Counted from the stretch's first letter, positions 34,792 through 44,148 are shown. The stretch: DNA of 64,000 nucleotides from Chloroflexota bacterium (GCA_024224815.1 JAAENC010000353.1:34179-98178), one strand, 5' to 3'. The notes: generated by a model not told the origin, from the letters alone. Program-made: numbers and translations.

Positions 34792-34864
34792 TGGACCTAG
34801 TGGGACTCGAACCCACGACCTTCTCAATGCCATTGAGACGCGCTCCCAACTGCGCCATAGGCCC
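34792..34864 (-). tRNA. tRNA-Ala (anticodon GGC)
   Basis: Cloverleaf read by eye: acceptor GGGCCTA pairs with TAGGTCC (one G-U), D-arm GCGC...GCGC, anticodon stem TCTCA/TGAGA with loop ATGGCAT (anticodon GGC), and T-arm GTGGG TTCGAGT CCCAC. 73 nt with discriminator A; CCA is not encoded. Reads GCC/GCU alanine codons. Confidence 0.93.
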
Positions 34865-34921
34865 CCGATTTATATTGCGAAAAGGATTTTACCACAAAGA
34901 GAAATCCCGTCAATAAAAAAG

Positions 34922-34994
34922 TGGACCTGGCGGGATTCGAACCCGCGACCTCGTCAGTGCGATTGACGCGCGCTCCCAACTGCGCTACAGGCCC
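34922..34994 (-). tRNA. tRNA-Ala (anticodon CGC)
   Basis: Acceptor GGGCCTG/CAGGTCC, D-arm with AGTTGGGAG loop, anticodon stem CGTCA/TGACG with loop ATCGCAC (anticodon CGC), T-arm GCGGG TTCGAAT CCCGC. 73 nt, CCA not encoded. Reads GCG alanine codons. Lies 57 bp upstream of the GGC isoacceptor and shares its body sequence, so the pair probably arose by duplication. Confidence 0.93.
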
Positions 34995-35011
34995 ATTAAT
35001 ATAGCGAAATG

Positions 35012-35039
35012 ATTTTACCATCCGTTTGGAGCGTGTCAA
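35012..35039 (-). promoter_or_regulatory. Promoter of the tRNA-Ala pair
   Basis: On the minus strand TTGACA (35039-35034), a 16-bp spacer and TAAAAT (35017-35012), placed just upstream of the tRNA-Ala(CGC) 5' end at 34994. Confidence 0.7.
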
Positions 35040-35155
35040 GAAAAATAGAGTAAACTTATCCTTCGAAAAATAAACAAAAACATAAAGAAATCTAAATAAT
35101 TTCTGCACATCTTTTTTCTATACTTTTGCTATATTTCAAGAAGAGGAAAAATAAA

Positions 35156-36094
35156 ATGACAAAAAAAATTACCTACTCAATTGTAGCCCCGATCTATAAC
35201 GAAATCGAAATCGTTGACGAATTCTGTAAACGGATTAAAGATGTAATGGACACCACCGGCGAGAGTTGGGAACTCATCCTCGTTGATGATGGCTCATCGG
35301 ATGGATCGACCGAACGTATCCGTGAGCTTGCTGCCGCTAGTAAGCAGATTCGGCCAGTCATCTTTGCCCGCAATTTTGGGCATCAAATTGCAGTCACAGC
35401 GGGGCTAGACTATACGCGTGGAGAGTCTGTCACGATCATCGATGCCGACCTCCAAGACCCTCCCGAAGTTATTCTGGATTTAGCAGAAAAATGGAAGGAA
35501 GGTTACGAAGTTGTTTATGCTGTACGCGCCGAAAGAGAAGGGGAGAGTTGGTTTAAGAAAATCACCGCATCTCTCTTTTACCGCATCATTTTCAGGATCA
35601 CGGATGTCAAAATCCCCCTCGACACAGGCGATTTCCGTTTGCTTGACCGAAAAGTTGTCGATGTGATGAATTCCATGCGAGAGAAACATCGCTTTTTGCG
35701 CGGCATGTCTTCCTGGGTCGGGTATAAGCAAATCGGAGTAGAGTATAAACGGGCGGCGCGTGTTGCTGGTGAGACCAAGTATCCATTCAAGAAGATGCTT
35801 CAGCTCGCACTCAATGCAGTGACAAGTTTTTCCTACTTCCCATTGCAGGTTGCCAGCTATTTTGGTTTTGCTTCGGCCGGTTTAGCCATCATCGCTATTC
35901 CCGTTGTCGCCATTTTGCGTATGACAGGCTCCCAGTTCTTTGAGGGGCAAACCACTACGCTTATTTCTGTTCTCTTTTTGGGCGGCGTACAATTGATCTC
36001 GCTTGGTATTTTAGGCGAATATATCGGCCGTCTTTATGATGAAGCCAAAGGACGTCCGCTTTATATTGTTAGCGAAGCGCCTGAAGATGAGTAA
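35156..36094 (+). CDS. GT2 glycosyltransferase, DPM1/GtrB-like, with C-terminal membrane helices
   Basis: A 312-residue protein; ATG 35156 follows AGAGGAAAAATA, and the upstream TTG at 35126 is not needed. GT-A fold signatures: SIVAPIYNEIEIVDEFCKR, the nucleotide site LVDDGSSDGSTERIR, and the metal DxD-type IIDADLQDPPEVI. DTGDFRLLDRKVVDVM and REKHRFLRGMSSWVGY are typical of polyprenyl-phosphate glycosyltransferases. Two C-terminal membrane helices (FGFASAGLAIIAIPVVAIL and ISVLFLGGVQLISLGILGEYI) anchor it. Expected to transfer a hexose to a polyprenyl phosphate carrier. Transcribed away from the tRNA genes. Confidence 0.9.
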   Translation: MTKKITYSIVAPIYNEIEIVDEFCKRIKDVMDTTGESWELILVDDGSSDGSTERIRELAAASKQIRPVIFARNFGHQIAVTAGLDYTRGESVTIIDADLQDPPEVILDLAEKWKEGYEVVYAVRAEREGESWFKKITASLFYRIIFRITDVKIPLDTGDFRLLDRKVVDVMNSMREKHRFLRGMSSWVGYKQIGVEYKRAARVAGETKYPFKKMLQLALNAVTSFSYFPLQVASYFGFASAGLAIIAIPVVAILRMTGSQFFEGQTTTLISVLFLGGVQLISLGILGEYIGRLYDEAKGRPLYIVSEAPEDE

Positions 36095-36156
36095 AAACAT
36101 CTTAGTAGTATGAGCAGTAAAGTCATTTAGTAGAGAACAAAGCATATTTTAGAGGT

Positions 36157-36819
36157 ATGAATATGAAAGAAAAATATCCGATTCTTTTCCCTATATTGGC
36201 TCTCCTGTCTTTAACCATCGCTTGCTCTCTCTTCTCAAAGCCCACAGCACCCTCAACAGAAATTCTCTTTGAAGAAAAAGAATTTAATGAAGCTGGCTGT
36301 TTCTTCGATAACTCAACTGATGAAATTACATATTTTGTCGAAGAAGGTGCCTTCCATATCGATGTGCTTGTCCCAGAATGGTATGCTCTCTCTCCATGTT
36401 TGGGCAAAGACGACTTTAGCGATTTTGTCTTCGAAGTCGATGCCACTCAAGTTACAGGACCAGATCATAATCTTTATGGCGTAATGCTGCGCTATAACGA
36501 TGTGACGAAAGACTATTATTATTTTGGTGTTTCTGGCGAGGGTAATTACACGCTGGTTTATGACAACCTTGATATTGACGAACCAACCACGAAACTTGTC
36601 CACTGGAAGCACTCTAGCGCGATAAATACGGGTGCAAGTACAAATCATATAAAAGCTGTACTCATTGGAGATAGTATTGCGCTCTATGTTAACGACCAAC
36701 TACTCGAAACTGTTCAAGATGCACATGTTTCCAGTGGCACAGTTGGTTTTATCGTTTCAACATCCGATAAAGGTGGCTCGCATATCAAATTTGATAATGT
36801 CGTGGTCACTACACCATAG
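36157..36819 (+). CDS. Lipoprotein with LamG/DUF1080-like beta-sandwich
   Basis: A 220-residue protein. Signal peptide MNMKEKYPILFPILALLSLTIAC with a lipobox (LTIAC), so it is probably lipid-anchored. The mature part reads as a concanavalin-like fold: DFVFEVDATQVTG, NLYGVMLRYNDVTKDYYYFG, NHIKAVLIGDSIALYVNDQLLE and GTVGFIVSTSDKGGSHIKFDNV. Such domains bind or recognise glycans or polymers. No catalytic motif is visible. It sits between the GT2 gene and the trp promoter and is probably its own unit. Confidence 0.72.
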   Translation: MNMKEKYPILFPILALLSLTIACSLFSKPTAPSTEILFEEKEFNEAGCFFDNSTDEITYFVEEGAFHIDVLVPEWYALSPCLGKDDFSDFVFEVDATQVTGPDHNLYGVMLRYNDVTKDYYYFGVSGEGNYTLVYDNLDIDEPTTKLVHWKHSSAINTGASTNHIKAVLIGDSIALYVNDQLLETVQDAHVSSGTVGFIVSTSDKGGSHIKFDNVVVTTP

Positions 36820-36837
36820 TAAATACTAAATCCTAAT

Positions 36838-36866
36838 TTGACAATCATCTTTATCCGTGATAAAAA
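36838..36866 (+). promoter_or_regulatory. Promoter of the trp operon
   Basis: TTGACA (36838-36843), a 17-bp spacer and TAAAAA (36861-36866), 20 bp after the lipoprotein stop codon and directly before the T-box leader. Confidence 0.65.
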
Positions 36867-36872
36867 TTGCCC

Positions 36873-37220
36873 CAACATCCTAAATATTAAAAGCTGTGAA
36901 GAGGAAGAGTAAATACTGAACCGGCGCCCCAGTGAGTTGGGAAAAAGTGTGAACCCAACACCTACGACAGTATTGAATGGCCCTCAGAGCTGCAGATCGA
37001 ACGCTCCGAAGAGGAGTTATTAGCTTGAGCCGGAATGCCACCGTTATAAGGCAAAGGGTATAAGTCTGTAACCAATCAGGCCGTACCCCACTGAGTGAGG
37101 CTGGCCTTTATTTTCCCGTTGCTACATCAACGGGATTTTTCTTTAAGGAGCATCAGCCTAACCAGGGTGGCACCACGGGAGTCTGCTCTCGTCCCTCGGA
37201 CGAATGCAGGCTTTTTAATT
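36873..37220 (+). promoter_or_regulatory. T-box riboswitch of the trp operon (Trp specifier)
   Basis: A leader of about 350 nt. Stem I carries GAA-UGG in TATTGAATGGCCC, giving specifier codon UGG at 36978-36980, which fits tRNA-Trp. A stem III-type hairpin (CCCGTTGCTACATCAACGGG) precedes the T-box AGGGTGGCACCACGG at 37164-37178. A terminator stem (CTCGTCC / GGACGA within flanking GTCTGC / GCAGGC) and a T-run end near 37217. Uncharged tRNA-Trp should induce the operon. Confidence 0.92.
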
Positions 37221-37233
37221 TAAAGGAAATCAA

Positions 37234-38694
37234 ATGAAAAAAAACATCAACAATAAAACTATCCCTATTGTACGAGAACTCCCCGCCGATCTTGAGACGC
37301 CCATCTCTGTATATCTCAAATTGGCAGGAAAAGGCCCATCCTTCTTATTGGAAAGTGTCACAGGAGGGGAACATGTTGCCCGTTACTCCTTTTTGGGAAC
37401 CGATCTTCGGGACGCTTTTGTCCTGAAAAATAACCAATGGGAAATGCACTCCGCCCTTGATTTTGACTTGCTTCCGTTAAAAGATACACAAACTCCTTTA
37501 GAAGTGCTTCGTGACCATTTAGGCTTGGATACCACACCCAAGCCTTCTGATCTACCTCGCTTTCTAGGAGGCTTGGTCGGCTATATGGGATTTGAAACAG
37601 TGCAATATTTTGAGCCAAGCCTACCGCTTACGCCCCATGCAGATTTACCCGAATCAATCTTCCTTTTAGCAGATACCGTGATTGCCTTCGATCATGCTTA
37701 CGGTAAATTATTGCTCATTGCAACAGCCCATAGCGAAGAAGAAATCCTTGACGCAGAAGCGCGTTTGGATGCTCTTGAAAGCGCCTTAGATAAACCCCTT
37801 CCTGAAACAAAGAATAATATGAGCAAAGGCGAACCTAGCGATTTGCAGTCCAATTTCACCTTTGATGAATATTGTCAGGCTGTAGAAAAAGCCAAAGAGC
37901 GTATAGTTGCGGGGGATATTTTTCAAGTTGTTCTTTCCCAAAAACTGAGCAGGCAAACTTCTGCCAGCCCCTTTGAAATCTATCGCTCTTTGCGACGAAT
38001 TAATCCATCACCTTATATGTTTTTCTTCGATTTTGCCCATCTCACGGGAGATGAGCCTCTTTATTTAATTGGGGCATCGCCAGAAATTCACGTTCGGTTG
38101 GAAGATAGCGTTGCATCTCTTCGCCCTATTGCAGGCACAAGACCACGCGGCGCAACCCTGGAGGAAGACCAGCATTTAGCAGATGATTTGCTTTCTGATC
38201 CCAAAGAGCGCGCTGAACACGTTATGTTGGTGGATTTGGGTCGAAATGATCTGGGACGCGTTTGTGAATATGGCTCAGTTAAAGTCCCTGAGCAATTGCT
38301 TATTGAGCGTTATTCACATGTAATGCACATTGTCTCTCATGTAGAAGGTCAAATTCGCCCTGAATTTGATGCCTTTGATTTATTGCAGGCAACTTTCCCT
38401 GCAGGGACAGTGAGCGGAGCACCTAAAGTTCGGGCAATGGAAATTATCCATGAGCTTGAAAAACAGCCTCGTGGTATCTATGCCGGAGCGGTGGGCTATA
38501 TCTCATATGACGGCACATCTGATACTTGTATCGCCATTCGTACAATGGTGATGCAGGGACAGGAGATCAGTGTACAGGCCGGAGCCGGCATTGTAGCGGA
38601 TTCTGTTCCTGCTACTGAATATCAGGAATCAATTAATAAAGCCAAGGCGCTCTTTGCGGCAGTTGAGAAAGCTGAAAATGGCAGAAAACGCTAA
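37234..38694 (+). CDS. trpE: Anthranilate synthase component I
   Basis: A 486-residue protein after AAAGGAAATC. N-terminal regulatory half with FLLESVTGGEHVARYSFLG (the LLES element of the Trp feedback site). The chorismate-binding half includes EYCQAVEKAKERIVAGDIFQVV, RPIAGTRPRGATLEED, DLGRNDLGRVC, FPAGTVSGAPKVRAMEII and AGAGIVADSVPATEYQE. Together with the TrpG domain of the next gene it makes anthranilate from chorismate and glutamine. First gene of the T-box-controlled trp operon; feedback inhibition by Trp is likely from the LLES element. Confidence 0.97.
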   Translation: MKKNINNKTIPIVRELPADLETPISVYLKLAGKGPSFLLESVTGGEHVARYSFLGTDLRDAFVLKNNQWEMHSALDFDLLPLKDTQTPLEVLRDHLGLDTTPKPSDLPRFLGGLVGYMGFETVQYFEPSLPLTPHADLPESIFLLADTVIAFDHAYGKLLLIATAHSEEEILDAEARLDALESALDKPLPETKNNMSKGEPSDLQSNFTFDEYCQAVEKAKERIVAGDIFQVVLSQKLSRQTSASPFEIYRSLRRINPSPYMFFFDFAHLTGDEPLYLIGASPEIHVRLEDSVASLRPIAGTRPRGATLEEDQHLADDLLSDPKERAEHVMLVDLGRNDLGRVCEYGSVKVPEQLLIERYSHVMHIVSHVEGQIRPEFDAFDLLQATFPAGTVSGAPKVRAMEIIHELEKQPRGIYAGAVGYISYDGTSDTCIAIRTMVMQGQEISVQAGAGIVADSVPATEYQESINKAKALFAAVEKAENGRKR

Positions 38695-38716
38695 ATTTAT
38701 CGTGACTACTCAAATA

Positions 38717-38791
38717 TGTCTTTGCGAGGCAGTTTTATCGCCGAAGCAATCTCCTTCTTTGACTGGAGATTGCCGCGTCGCAAAGACATAG
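38717..38791. repeat. Nested palindromic element between trpE and trpG-aroF
   Basis: Outer arms TGTCTTTGCGA / TCGCAAAGACA enclose inner arms GCAATCTCC / GGAGATTGC. It is related to the element at 490-570. It would fold in the trp mRNA and may affect the ratio of trpE to downstream expression. Confidence 0.75.
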
Positions 38792-38859
38792 AAAGATATT
38801 TTTTTTTCAAGCTTTATTTGATTTATCCATGAGTAGTAACAATTTATAGGAGTAAGAAT

Positions 38860-40248
38860 ATGCTCGTAATTATCGATAACTACGATTCATTTACATATAA
38901 TCTGGCGCAATATTTTGGTGAATTGGGCGCAGATGTTCATGTTTTTCGGAATGACAAGATCACGCCTGATGAACTGGAAGCCCTTAGGCCTTCACATATT
39001 GTTATTTCGCCAGGGCCAGGGGATCCATCTGATGCGGGGGTTTCCCGCGATGTTATTCGCCAGTTGGGGCCGAAGATTCCGCTTTTGGGTGTTTGTTTAG
39101 GGCATCAATGTATCGGGGAAGTTTTTGGCGGTAAAGTGATTCGGGCTCCACAACTAATGCACGGGAAAACCTCGCCAGTTCACCACAAGAACGATCCGCT
39201 TTTTGCTGGTGTTCCCGAACCTTTTCACGCGACACGTTATCATTCCTTAGTTGTTGAGCAGGAAACATTTCCAGAAACGCTGGAAGTTACCGCTCGAACG
39301 CCTGATGGGGAAGTGATGGCGCTGCGTCATAGAGAATATCCGATTGTGGGTGTTCAATTTCATCCCGAATCGATTTTTACGCCACATGGCAAGAAAATCC
39401 TGAAAAATTTCCTGTCTAATGGAAATGGTGCAAAAAAGGCTACTGATTTGGCCGTTGAAGTAACGACAAAACCGGTAGCTGTAGGCAAAGGCGTGGAGAT
39501 CGGTGGCGATAAGGCTGTTTTGATGGCGGGACCATGTTCTGTAGAAAGTTACGAACAAACGCGTGCCGCAGCTAAAGAACTTCATGCGCAGGGGCTGAAA
39601 ATATTGCGTGGCGGTGCATATAAACCGCGTACTTCACCACATAGTTTTCAGGGTTTGGGGGAGGAAGGTTTGAAAATTCTGCGAAAGGTAGCCGATGAAT
39701 TTGATTTGTTGGTCGTAACAGAAGCCATTTCTGTTGACCAGGTAAAGTTGGTTGCCGAGTATGCCGATATTATCCAGATCGGTAGCCGAAATATGCAGAA
39801 TTATCCTTTGTTGTGGGAAGTTGGCGATTGCGGAAAACCAGTGCTGCTCAAACGTGGTTTTATGTCCACGATTGCGGAGTGGATGGCTTCTGTAGAGCAT
39901 ATTACCAGCCGTGGCAATGAGAAGATTATTCTTTGTGAACGCGGCATTCGCACCTTCGAGACAGCTACGCGGAATACTTTTGATACGAACGCGATTGCTT
40001 TACTCAAACAGACTACGCCTTTCCCGATCATTGGCGATCCCAGTCACGCAACGGGGATCGCAAATTTAGTCCTTCCTGCGGCGCGTTCCGCGATGGTCGC
40101 TGGCGCAGATGGCCTGATCGTCGAATTTCACCCTAATCCCGTAGAAGCCCTTTCCGATGCAGACCAAGCTTTACCTTTGGATAGTTTAGGCTATTTCACT
40201 GATGAGATTCGTAAAGTATCCAATATCTTTGGGCGAGAAGTTGTCTAA
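38860..40248 (+). CDS. TrpG-DAHP synthase fusion (anthranilate synthase component II plus 3-deoxy-7-phosphoheptulonate synthase)
   Basis: One 462-residue frame with two enzymes. Residues 1-190: class I glutamine amidotransferase with ISPGPGDP, nucleophile C79 in GVCLGHQ, and H168/E170 in VQFHPE, supplying ammonia to TrpE. Residues about 191-215 form a linker. Residues about 216-462: type I-beta DAHP synthase with AGPCSVES (223-230), [12 protein letters not shown] (249-260), [33 protein letters not shown] and DPSHATG (393-399). DAHP synthase starts the shikimate pathway from PEP and erythrose 4-phosphate. The amidotransferase replaces the N-terminal regulatory domain seen in some I-beta enzymes. 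Placement puts shikimate entry under Trp T-box control. Ribosome site ATAGGAGTAAG. Confidence 0.93.
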   Translation: MLVIIDNYDSFTYNLAQYFGELGADVHVFRNDKITPDELEALRPSHIVISPGPGDPSDAGVSRDVIRQLGPKIPLLGVCLGHQCIGEVFGGKVIRAPQLMHGKTSPVHHKNDPLFAGVPEPFHATRYHSLVVEQETFPETLEVTARTPDGEVMALRHREYPIVGVQFHPESIFTPHGKKILKNFLSNGNGAKKATDLAVEVTTKPVAVGKGVEIGGDKAVLMAGPCSVESYEQTRAAAKELHAQGLKILRGGAYKPRTSPHSFQGLGEEGLKILRKVADEFDLLVVTEAISVDQVKLVAEYADIIQIGSRNMQNYPLLWEVGDCGKPVLLKRGFMSTIAEWMASVEHITSRGNEKIILCERGIRTFETATRNTFDTNAIALLKQTTPFPIIGDPSHATGIANLVLPAARSAMVAGADGLIVEFHPNPVEALSDADQALPLDSLGYFTDEIRKVSNIFGREVV

Positions 40249-40286
40249 CCAATCTTATGTAGAGTCAATAAGATGTTTTTATCTTC

Positions 40287-40442
40287 GCCCCCTCTGTCCT
40301 TCGGACATCTCCCCCAAATTCCAAGTGCGTGGAATTTAGGGGAGAAAGACAAGAGTTTATTTGTCCCCCTATTTTGCTTGCAAAATGGGGGGACGCCCCA
40401 GCTTCGTGCTGAGCTTGTCGAAGCAGAAGCGAGGGGCAGGGG
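40287..40442. repeat. MITE/REP-like intergenic element in the trp operon
   Basis: The 236-bp gap before trpD has a structured, G/C-run-rich element bounded by GCCCCCTCTGTCC and GGGGCAGGGGGGC. Its internal palindromes are TGTCCTTCGGACA, AAATTCC...GGAATTT, CCCCCTATTTTGC/GCAAAATGGGGGG and GCTTCG...CGAAGC. A shorter relative (GGGCAGGGGGGC end) lies at about 53040. No ORF is evident in it. Confidence 0.6.
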
Positions 40443-40496
40443 GGCTGAATGTCTGAATTGGAGAAGAAAGAAAGAATTTAAAAAATGGAGAATACT

Positions 40497-41516
40497 ATGT
40501 TAAAACCTTATATCCAAAAAGCTATTAACCATAAAGATTTAAGTATTGATGAAGCAGACGAAGCCATGAGCATCATCATGGACGGAAAAGCCACAGATGC
40601 CCAAATTGGCAGTTATCTCACAGCGCTGCGCATGAAAGGTGAGACAGTTGAAGAGATTAGCGGCAGTGCCCGCTCTATGCGTAAACATGCAGCCCCAGTA
40701 CATCTTGAAAGCAAAACTGAAAAATTGATCGATATTGTTGGCACAGGCGGTGACGGCGCACATACCTTTAATATCTCTACCGCCGCCGCTTTTCTTATTG
40801 CAGGCGCAGGATACACCGTTGCAAAACATGGCAATAGAGCCGCTTCTTCAAAATGCGGAAGCGCAGATGTATTGGCAGAACTGGGCGTTAATCTTGATCT
40901 AACACCAGAAGAAGTTGGTCTATGCATTGATAAAATAGGAATTGGCTTCTTATTTGCCCCTAAATTCCACCCGGCGATGAAACATGCCATTGGCCCTCGC
41001 CGAGAAATGGGACAACGCACCATTTTTAATATCCTTGGCCCGCTCACAAATCCTGCCGGGGCTACGCACCAACTTATTGGCGTATTTGATGCTAAATTAA
41101 CGCAGCCGATGGCCGAAGTTCTTGGCGAATTGGGCGGAAAAGCAGCTCTTGTCGTTCACGGGCATGGTGGCCTTGACGAATTAACAACAGCAGGGCTAAA
41201 TCGTGTCAGTCACCTTAAAGATGGGCAAGTAAAAACTTATGAACTTGACGCTGCTGACTTCGGTCTACAACGTACATCTCCTGAAGATTTACGCGGTGGA
41301 GAGCCAGCGCAAAACGCGATGATGTTGCGCACCATACTTTCCAATGAAGACAGCTCATCTCGAAAAGATGTTGTCATTCTGAATGCCGCAGCGGCTCTGG
41401 CCTCTGAAAGCGGAGATTTTGCTTCTGCGATTACAGAAGCGCGCGAAGCTTTAGAGAGTGGCGCAGCCTTGGCAAAACTTAAAGCCTTGATCGAAATGAG
41501 TCAATCTTTCGCATGA
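40497..41516 (+). CDS. trpD: Anthranilate phosphoribosyltransferase
   Basis: About 339 residues from ATG 40497, chosen over ATG 40485 because GGAG sits at 40487-40490. LIDIVGTGGDGAHTFNIST holds the PRPP-binding GTGGD loop, VAKHGNRAASSKCGSADVL the KHGNR-x-S-S and GSAD motifs, GPLTNPA a conserved substrate loop, and VVHGHGGLDELTT the C-terminal active-site loop. Converts anthranilate and PRPP to phosphoribosyl anthranilate. It overlaps trpC by 4 nt (ATGA), giving translational coupling. Confidence 0.97.
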   Translation: MLKPYIQKAINHKDLSIDEADEAMSIIMDGKATDAQIGSYLTALRMKGETVEEISGSARSMRKHAAPVHLESKTEKLIDIVGTGGDGAHTFNISTAAAFLIAGAGYTVAKHGNRAASSKCGSADVLAELGVNLDLTPEEVGLCIDKIGIGFLFAPKFHPAMKHAIGPRREMGQRTIFNILGPLTNPAGATHQLIGVFDAKLTQPMAEVLGELGGKAALVVHGHGGLDELTTAGLNRVSHLKDGQVKTYELDAADFGLQRTSPEDLRGGEPAQNAMMLRTILSNEDSSSRKDVVILNAAAALASESGDFASAITEAREALESGAALAKLKALIEMSQSFA

Positions 41517-42298
41517 GCATCTTAGACGAGATCTTCGCTCATAAACGCATCGAAGTAGCCAAAGCAAAAAATAGGATTTCCCTGCTCGATCTGGAAACTG
41601 CTATTGAGAATCTGCCAAAACCCCCATCTTTTTCCGCTGCTCTGAAAGGCGAATCGCACGCGACCCCGCGCTTGATAGCGGAAGTCAAACATCGTTCTCC
41701 CTCAAAAGGGATTCTGTCTCCCAACTTCGACCCTCAAGCATTGGCGCATATCTATGCAGAAAATGGTGCTTCAGCTATTTCTGTTCTCACAGATGAAAAA
41801 TATTTTGATGGATCCTTGGGTTACTTGAAAAATATCAGCAAACTTAATTTGAATATCCCCTTGCTGCGAAAAGATTTTATCTTTGATTCTTATCAGCTCT
41901 TTGAAGCACGTAATGCTGGAGCCAGCGCCATCTTGCTGATTGTTGCAATGCTTAGCGAAAATCAATTAAGCGAGCTATTGAATATCACAAATGAATTGGG
42001 AATGGACGCTTTGGTCGAAACCCATACGCGTGAAGAAGTGGAAAAGGCACTTAGCATCGGTGCTAAAGTAATTGGCGTAAATAACCGAGATTTACATACT
42101 TTCAATGTCAGCTTGGAAACATCGTTGGCATTGCGTTCGTTGATCCCAGATGATGTGATTATGGTCGCAGAGAGTGGCATCCATACGCGTGATGATGTGA
42201 TTCGCCTCTCCGAAGCAAATATCGACGCGATGTTAATTGGAGAAGCTTTGGTCACTGCCCCAAATATTGCGGAAAAAGTAAGGGAGTTTGCGAAATGA
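41513..42298 (+). CDS. trpC: Indole-3-glycerol phosphate synthase
   Basis: A 261-residue TIM barrel. LIAEVKHRSPSKGILS (catalytic Lys and Glu region), ISVLTDEKYFDGSLGYL, PLLRKDFIFDSYQLFEA (RKDF), DALVETHTREEVEKAL, VIGVNNRDLHTF and VAESGIHTRDD, ending IGEALV. Ring-closing decarboxylation of CdRP to indoleglycerol phosphate. Overlaps trpD and trpF by 4 nt each. Confidence 0.97.
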   Translation: MSILDEIFAHKRIEVAKAKNRISLLDLETAIENLPKPPSFSAALKGESHATPRLIAEVKHRSPSKGILSPNFDPQALAHIYAENGASAISVLTDEKYFDGSLGYLKNISKLNLNIPLLRKDFIFDSYQLFEARNAGASAILLIVAMLSENQLSELLNITNELGMDALVETHTREEVEKALSIGAKVIGVNNRDLHTFNVSLETSLALRSLIPDDVIMVAESGIHTRDDVIRLSEANIDAMLIGEALVTAPNIAEKVREFAK

Positions 42299-42951
42299 TC
42301 GTGAAAATATGCGGAATTAAAACCTTATCCGACGCGCTCGCTGCGATTGACGTTGGTGCAGATATGCTCGGATACAATTTTTACCCTAAAAGCAAACGCT
42401 ATATTTCGATTAAAGAATGTGTTGAAATTCAAAACGATCTGGTAGGGCGTGGCATGGATGTAATCAGTGTTGGCGTTTTTGTAAATGCCTCTTATAAGAC
42501 GATTATCAACACGATGGATATCTGCGCTCTTAATTTAGTACAGCTTCACGGCGATGAATCGCCTGAGTTGCTGGAAGAGTTAGGCGAATGGGCATTTAAA
42601 GCCATTCGCCCGCAGAGTGCAGAAGAGGCGTTGAACGCGCTCAACAAATATCCCCAGCGTGCAGATGCGCCCGCTTTGCTCGTCGATGCCTATCATCCCT
42701 CCGAGTATGGGGGCAGCGGGACAGTTGGTGACTGGTCGCTAGCAAAGGAACTGGCGGCACAAAAACCGATTTTGCTGGCAGGTGGGTTGACTCCGGAAAA
42801 TGTTGGGGAGGCGGTGCGGCAAGTCCGCCCTTGGGGTGTAGACGTTGCCTCCGGCGTGGAAGCAAGCCCAGGAGTTAAGGATGTCTCGAAAATATCCGCT
42901 TTTATATCCGCTGCGAAAAATGTCAATCTGAAAGGAAATCCAAATGGCTAA
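42295..42951 (+). CDS. trpF: Phosphoribosylanthranilate isomerase
   Basis: A 218-residue TIM barrel. [17 protein letters not shown] carries the catalytic Cys (KICG), [13 protein letters not shown] the phosphate-side loop, LVQLHGDES a conserved strand end, [20 protein letters not shown] the catalytic Asp region, and [16 protein letters not shown] and [15 protein letters not shown] the final phosphate-binding loops. It overlaps trpB by 8 nt. Performs the Amadori rearrangement between TrpD and TrpC steps. Confidence 0.96.
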   Translation: MIVKICGIKTLSDALAAIDVGADMLGYNFYPKSKRYISIKECVEIQNDLVGRGMDVISVGVFVNASYKTIINTMDICALNLVQLHGDESPELLEELGEWAFKAIRPQSAEEALNALNKYPQRADAPALLVDAYHPSEYGGSGTVGDWSLAKELAAQKPILLAGGLTPENVGEAVRQVRPWGVDVASGVEASPGVKDVSKISAFISAAKNVNLKGNPNG

Positions 42952-44146
42952 AGAGAAAAAACTATCCCCGAAATTTGGTGCGTACGGAGGCCAATTTGTG
43001 CCTGAAACTTTGGTTCCGGCACTAACAGAACTGGAAGCGGCTTATATCCACTATAGGGATGATGCCGAATTTCAGGAAGAATTCGCACAGCTGATGAGCA
43101 CTTATGTAGGTCGCCCAACGCCGCTAACTTATGCAGCGCGGTTAACAGAAGAATGTGGCGGTGCAAAAATATACTTGAAGCGTGAAGATTTAGCGCACTC
43201 TGGGGCGCATAAGATCAATAATGCTTTGGGGCAGGCCTTGTTGGCAAAAAGAATGGGTAAAAAACGTATTATCGCAGAAACGGGCGCGGGGCAACATGGT
43301 GTGGCTTCGGCGACAGTTTGCGCGCTTTTAGGTTTGGATTGTGTTGTCTATATGGGCACGGTCGATATGGCGCGCCAAGCCCCAAATGTGCAGCGCATGA
43401 AATTGCTTGGCGCTGAAGTACGCGGCGTGGAAAGTGGCTCAAAAACGCTGAAAGACGCGGTTAATGAAGCTATTCGAGATTGGGTGACGAATGTGAGCGA
43501 TACTTATTATTTGCTTGGTTCGGCTTTAGGCCCACATCCTTATCCGACGATGGTGCGCGATTTTCAAAAGGTAATCGGGCGGGAAGCGAAAGAACAGATT
43601 TTAGCTGCTGAAGGGCAATTGCCAGATACGATTATCGCCTGCGTGGGCGGTGGCTCAAACGCGATTGGGATTTTCCATGAATTTGTAGATGATGAACATG
43701 TAGCGTTGATCGGTGTAGAAGCTGGCGGTACAGGTATGGAAAGCGGCCAGCACGCAGCTCGTTTCGCTGACTCCAAAGTTGGTCGTCCCGGTGTTTTACA
43801 TGGTTGCTACACTTTTGTTTTGCAGGATGACGATGGGCAAATTGCGCTAACGCACTCCATCAGTGCCGGGCTCGATTACGCCGCGATTGGTCCGGAGCAC
43901 ACCCATTTGCGAGAACTCGAACGTGCGCATTACACCTACGCAAAAGATGATGAAGCCTTAGATGCTTTTCAATTATTAAGTCGTCTGGAAGGGATTTTGC
44001 CTGCGTTGGAATCATCTCATGCAATTGCAGAAGCTACAAAAAAAGCGGCAAAAATGCCAAAAGATAGCATTATTGTAGTCAACCTTTCGGGGCGCGGTGA
44101 TAAAGACCTGGATACGGTGCTAAAAGCTTTGGGCAGGGAGAATTAG
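42944..44146 (+). CDS. trpB: Tryptophan synthase beta chain
   Basis: A 400-residue PLP enzyme of the TrpB1 type. [17 protein letters not shown] opening, RPTPLTYA, the PLP Lys in [20 protein letters not shown], the catalytic Glu and glycine loop [20 protein letters not shown], the phosphate loop [13 protein letters not shown], and [13 protein letters not shown] near the end. Condenses indole with serine. Ribosome site AAAGGAAAT lies inside trpF. Spaced 2 bp from trpA. Confidence 0.97.
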   Translation: MAKEKKLSPKFGAYGGQFVPETLVPALTELEAAYIHYRDDAEFQEEFAQLMSTYVGRPTPLTYAARLTEECGGAKIYLKREDLAHSGAHKINNALGQALLAKRMGKKRIIAETGAGQHGVASATVCALLGLDCVVYMGTVDMARQAPNVQRMKLLGAEVRGVESGSKTLKDAVNEAIRDWVTNVSDTYYLLGSALGPHPYPTMVRDFQKVIGREAKEQILAAEGQLPDTIIACVGGGSNAIGIFHEFVDDEHVALIGVEAGGTGMESGQHAARFADSKVGRPGVLHGCYTFVLQDDDGQIALTHSISAGLDYAAIGPEHTHLRELERAHYTYAKDDEALDAFQLLSRLEGILPALESSHAIAEATKKAAKMPKDSIIVVNLSGRGDKDLDTVLKALGREN

Positions 44147-44148
44147 AA

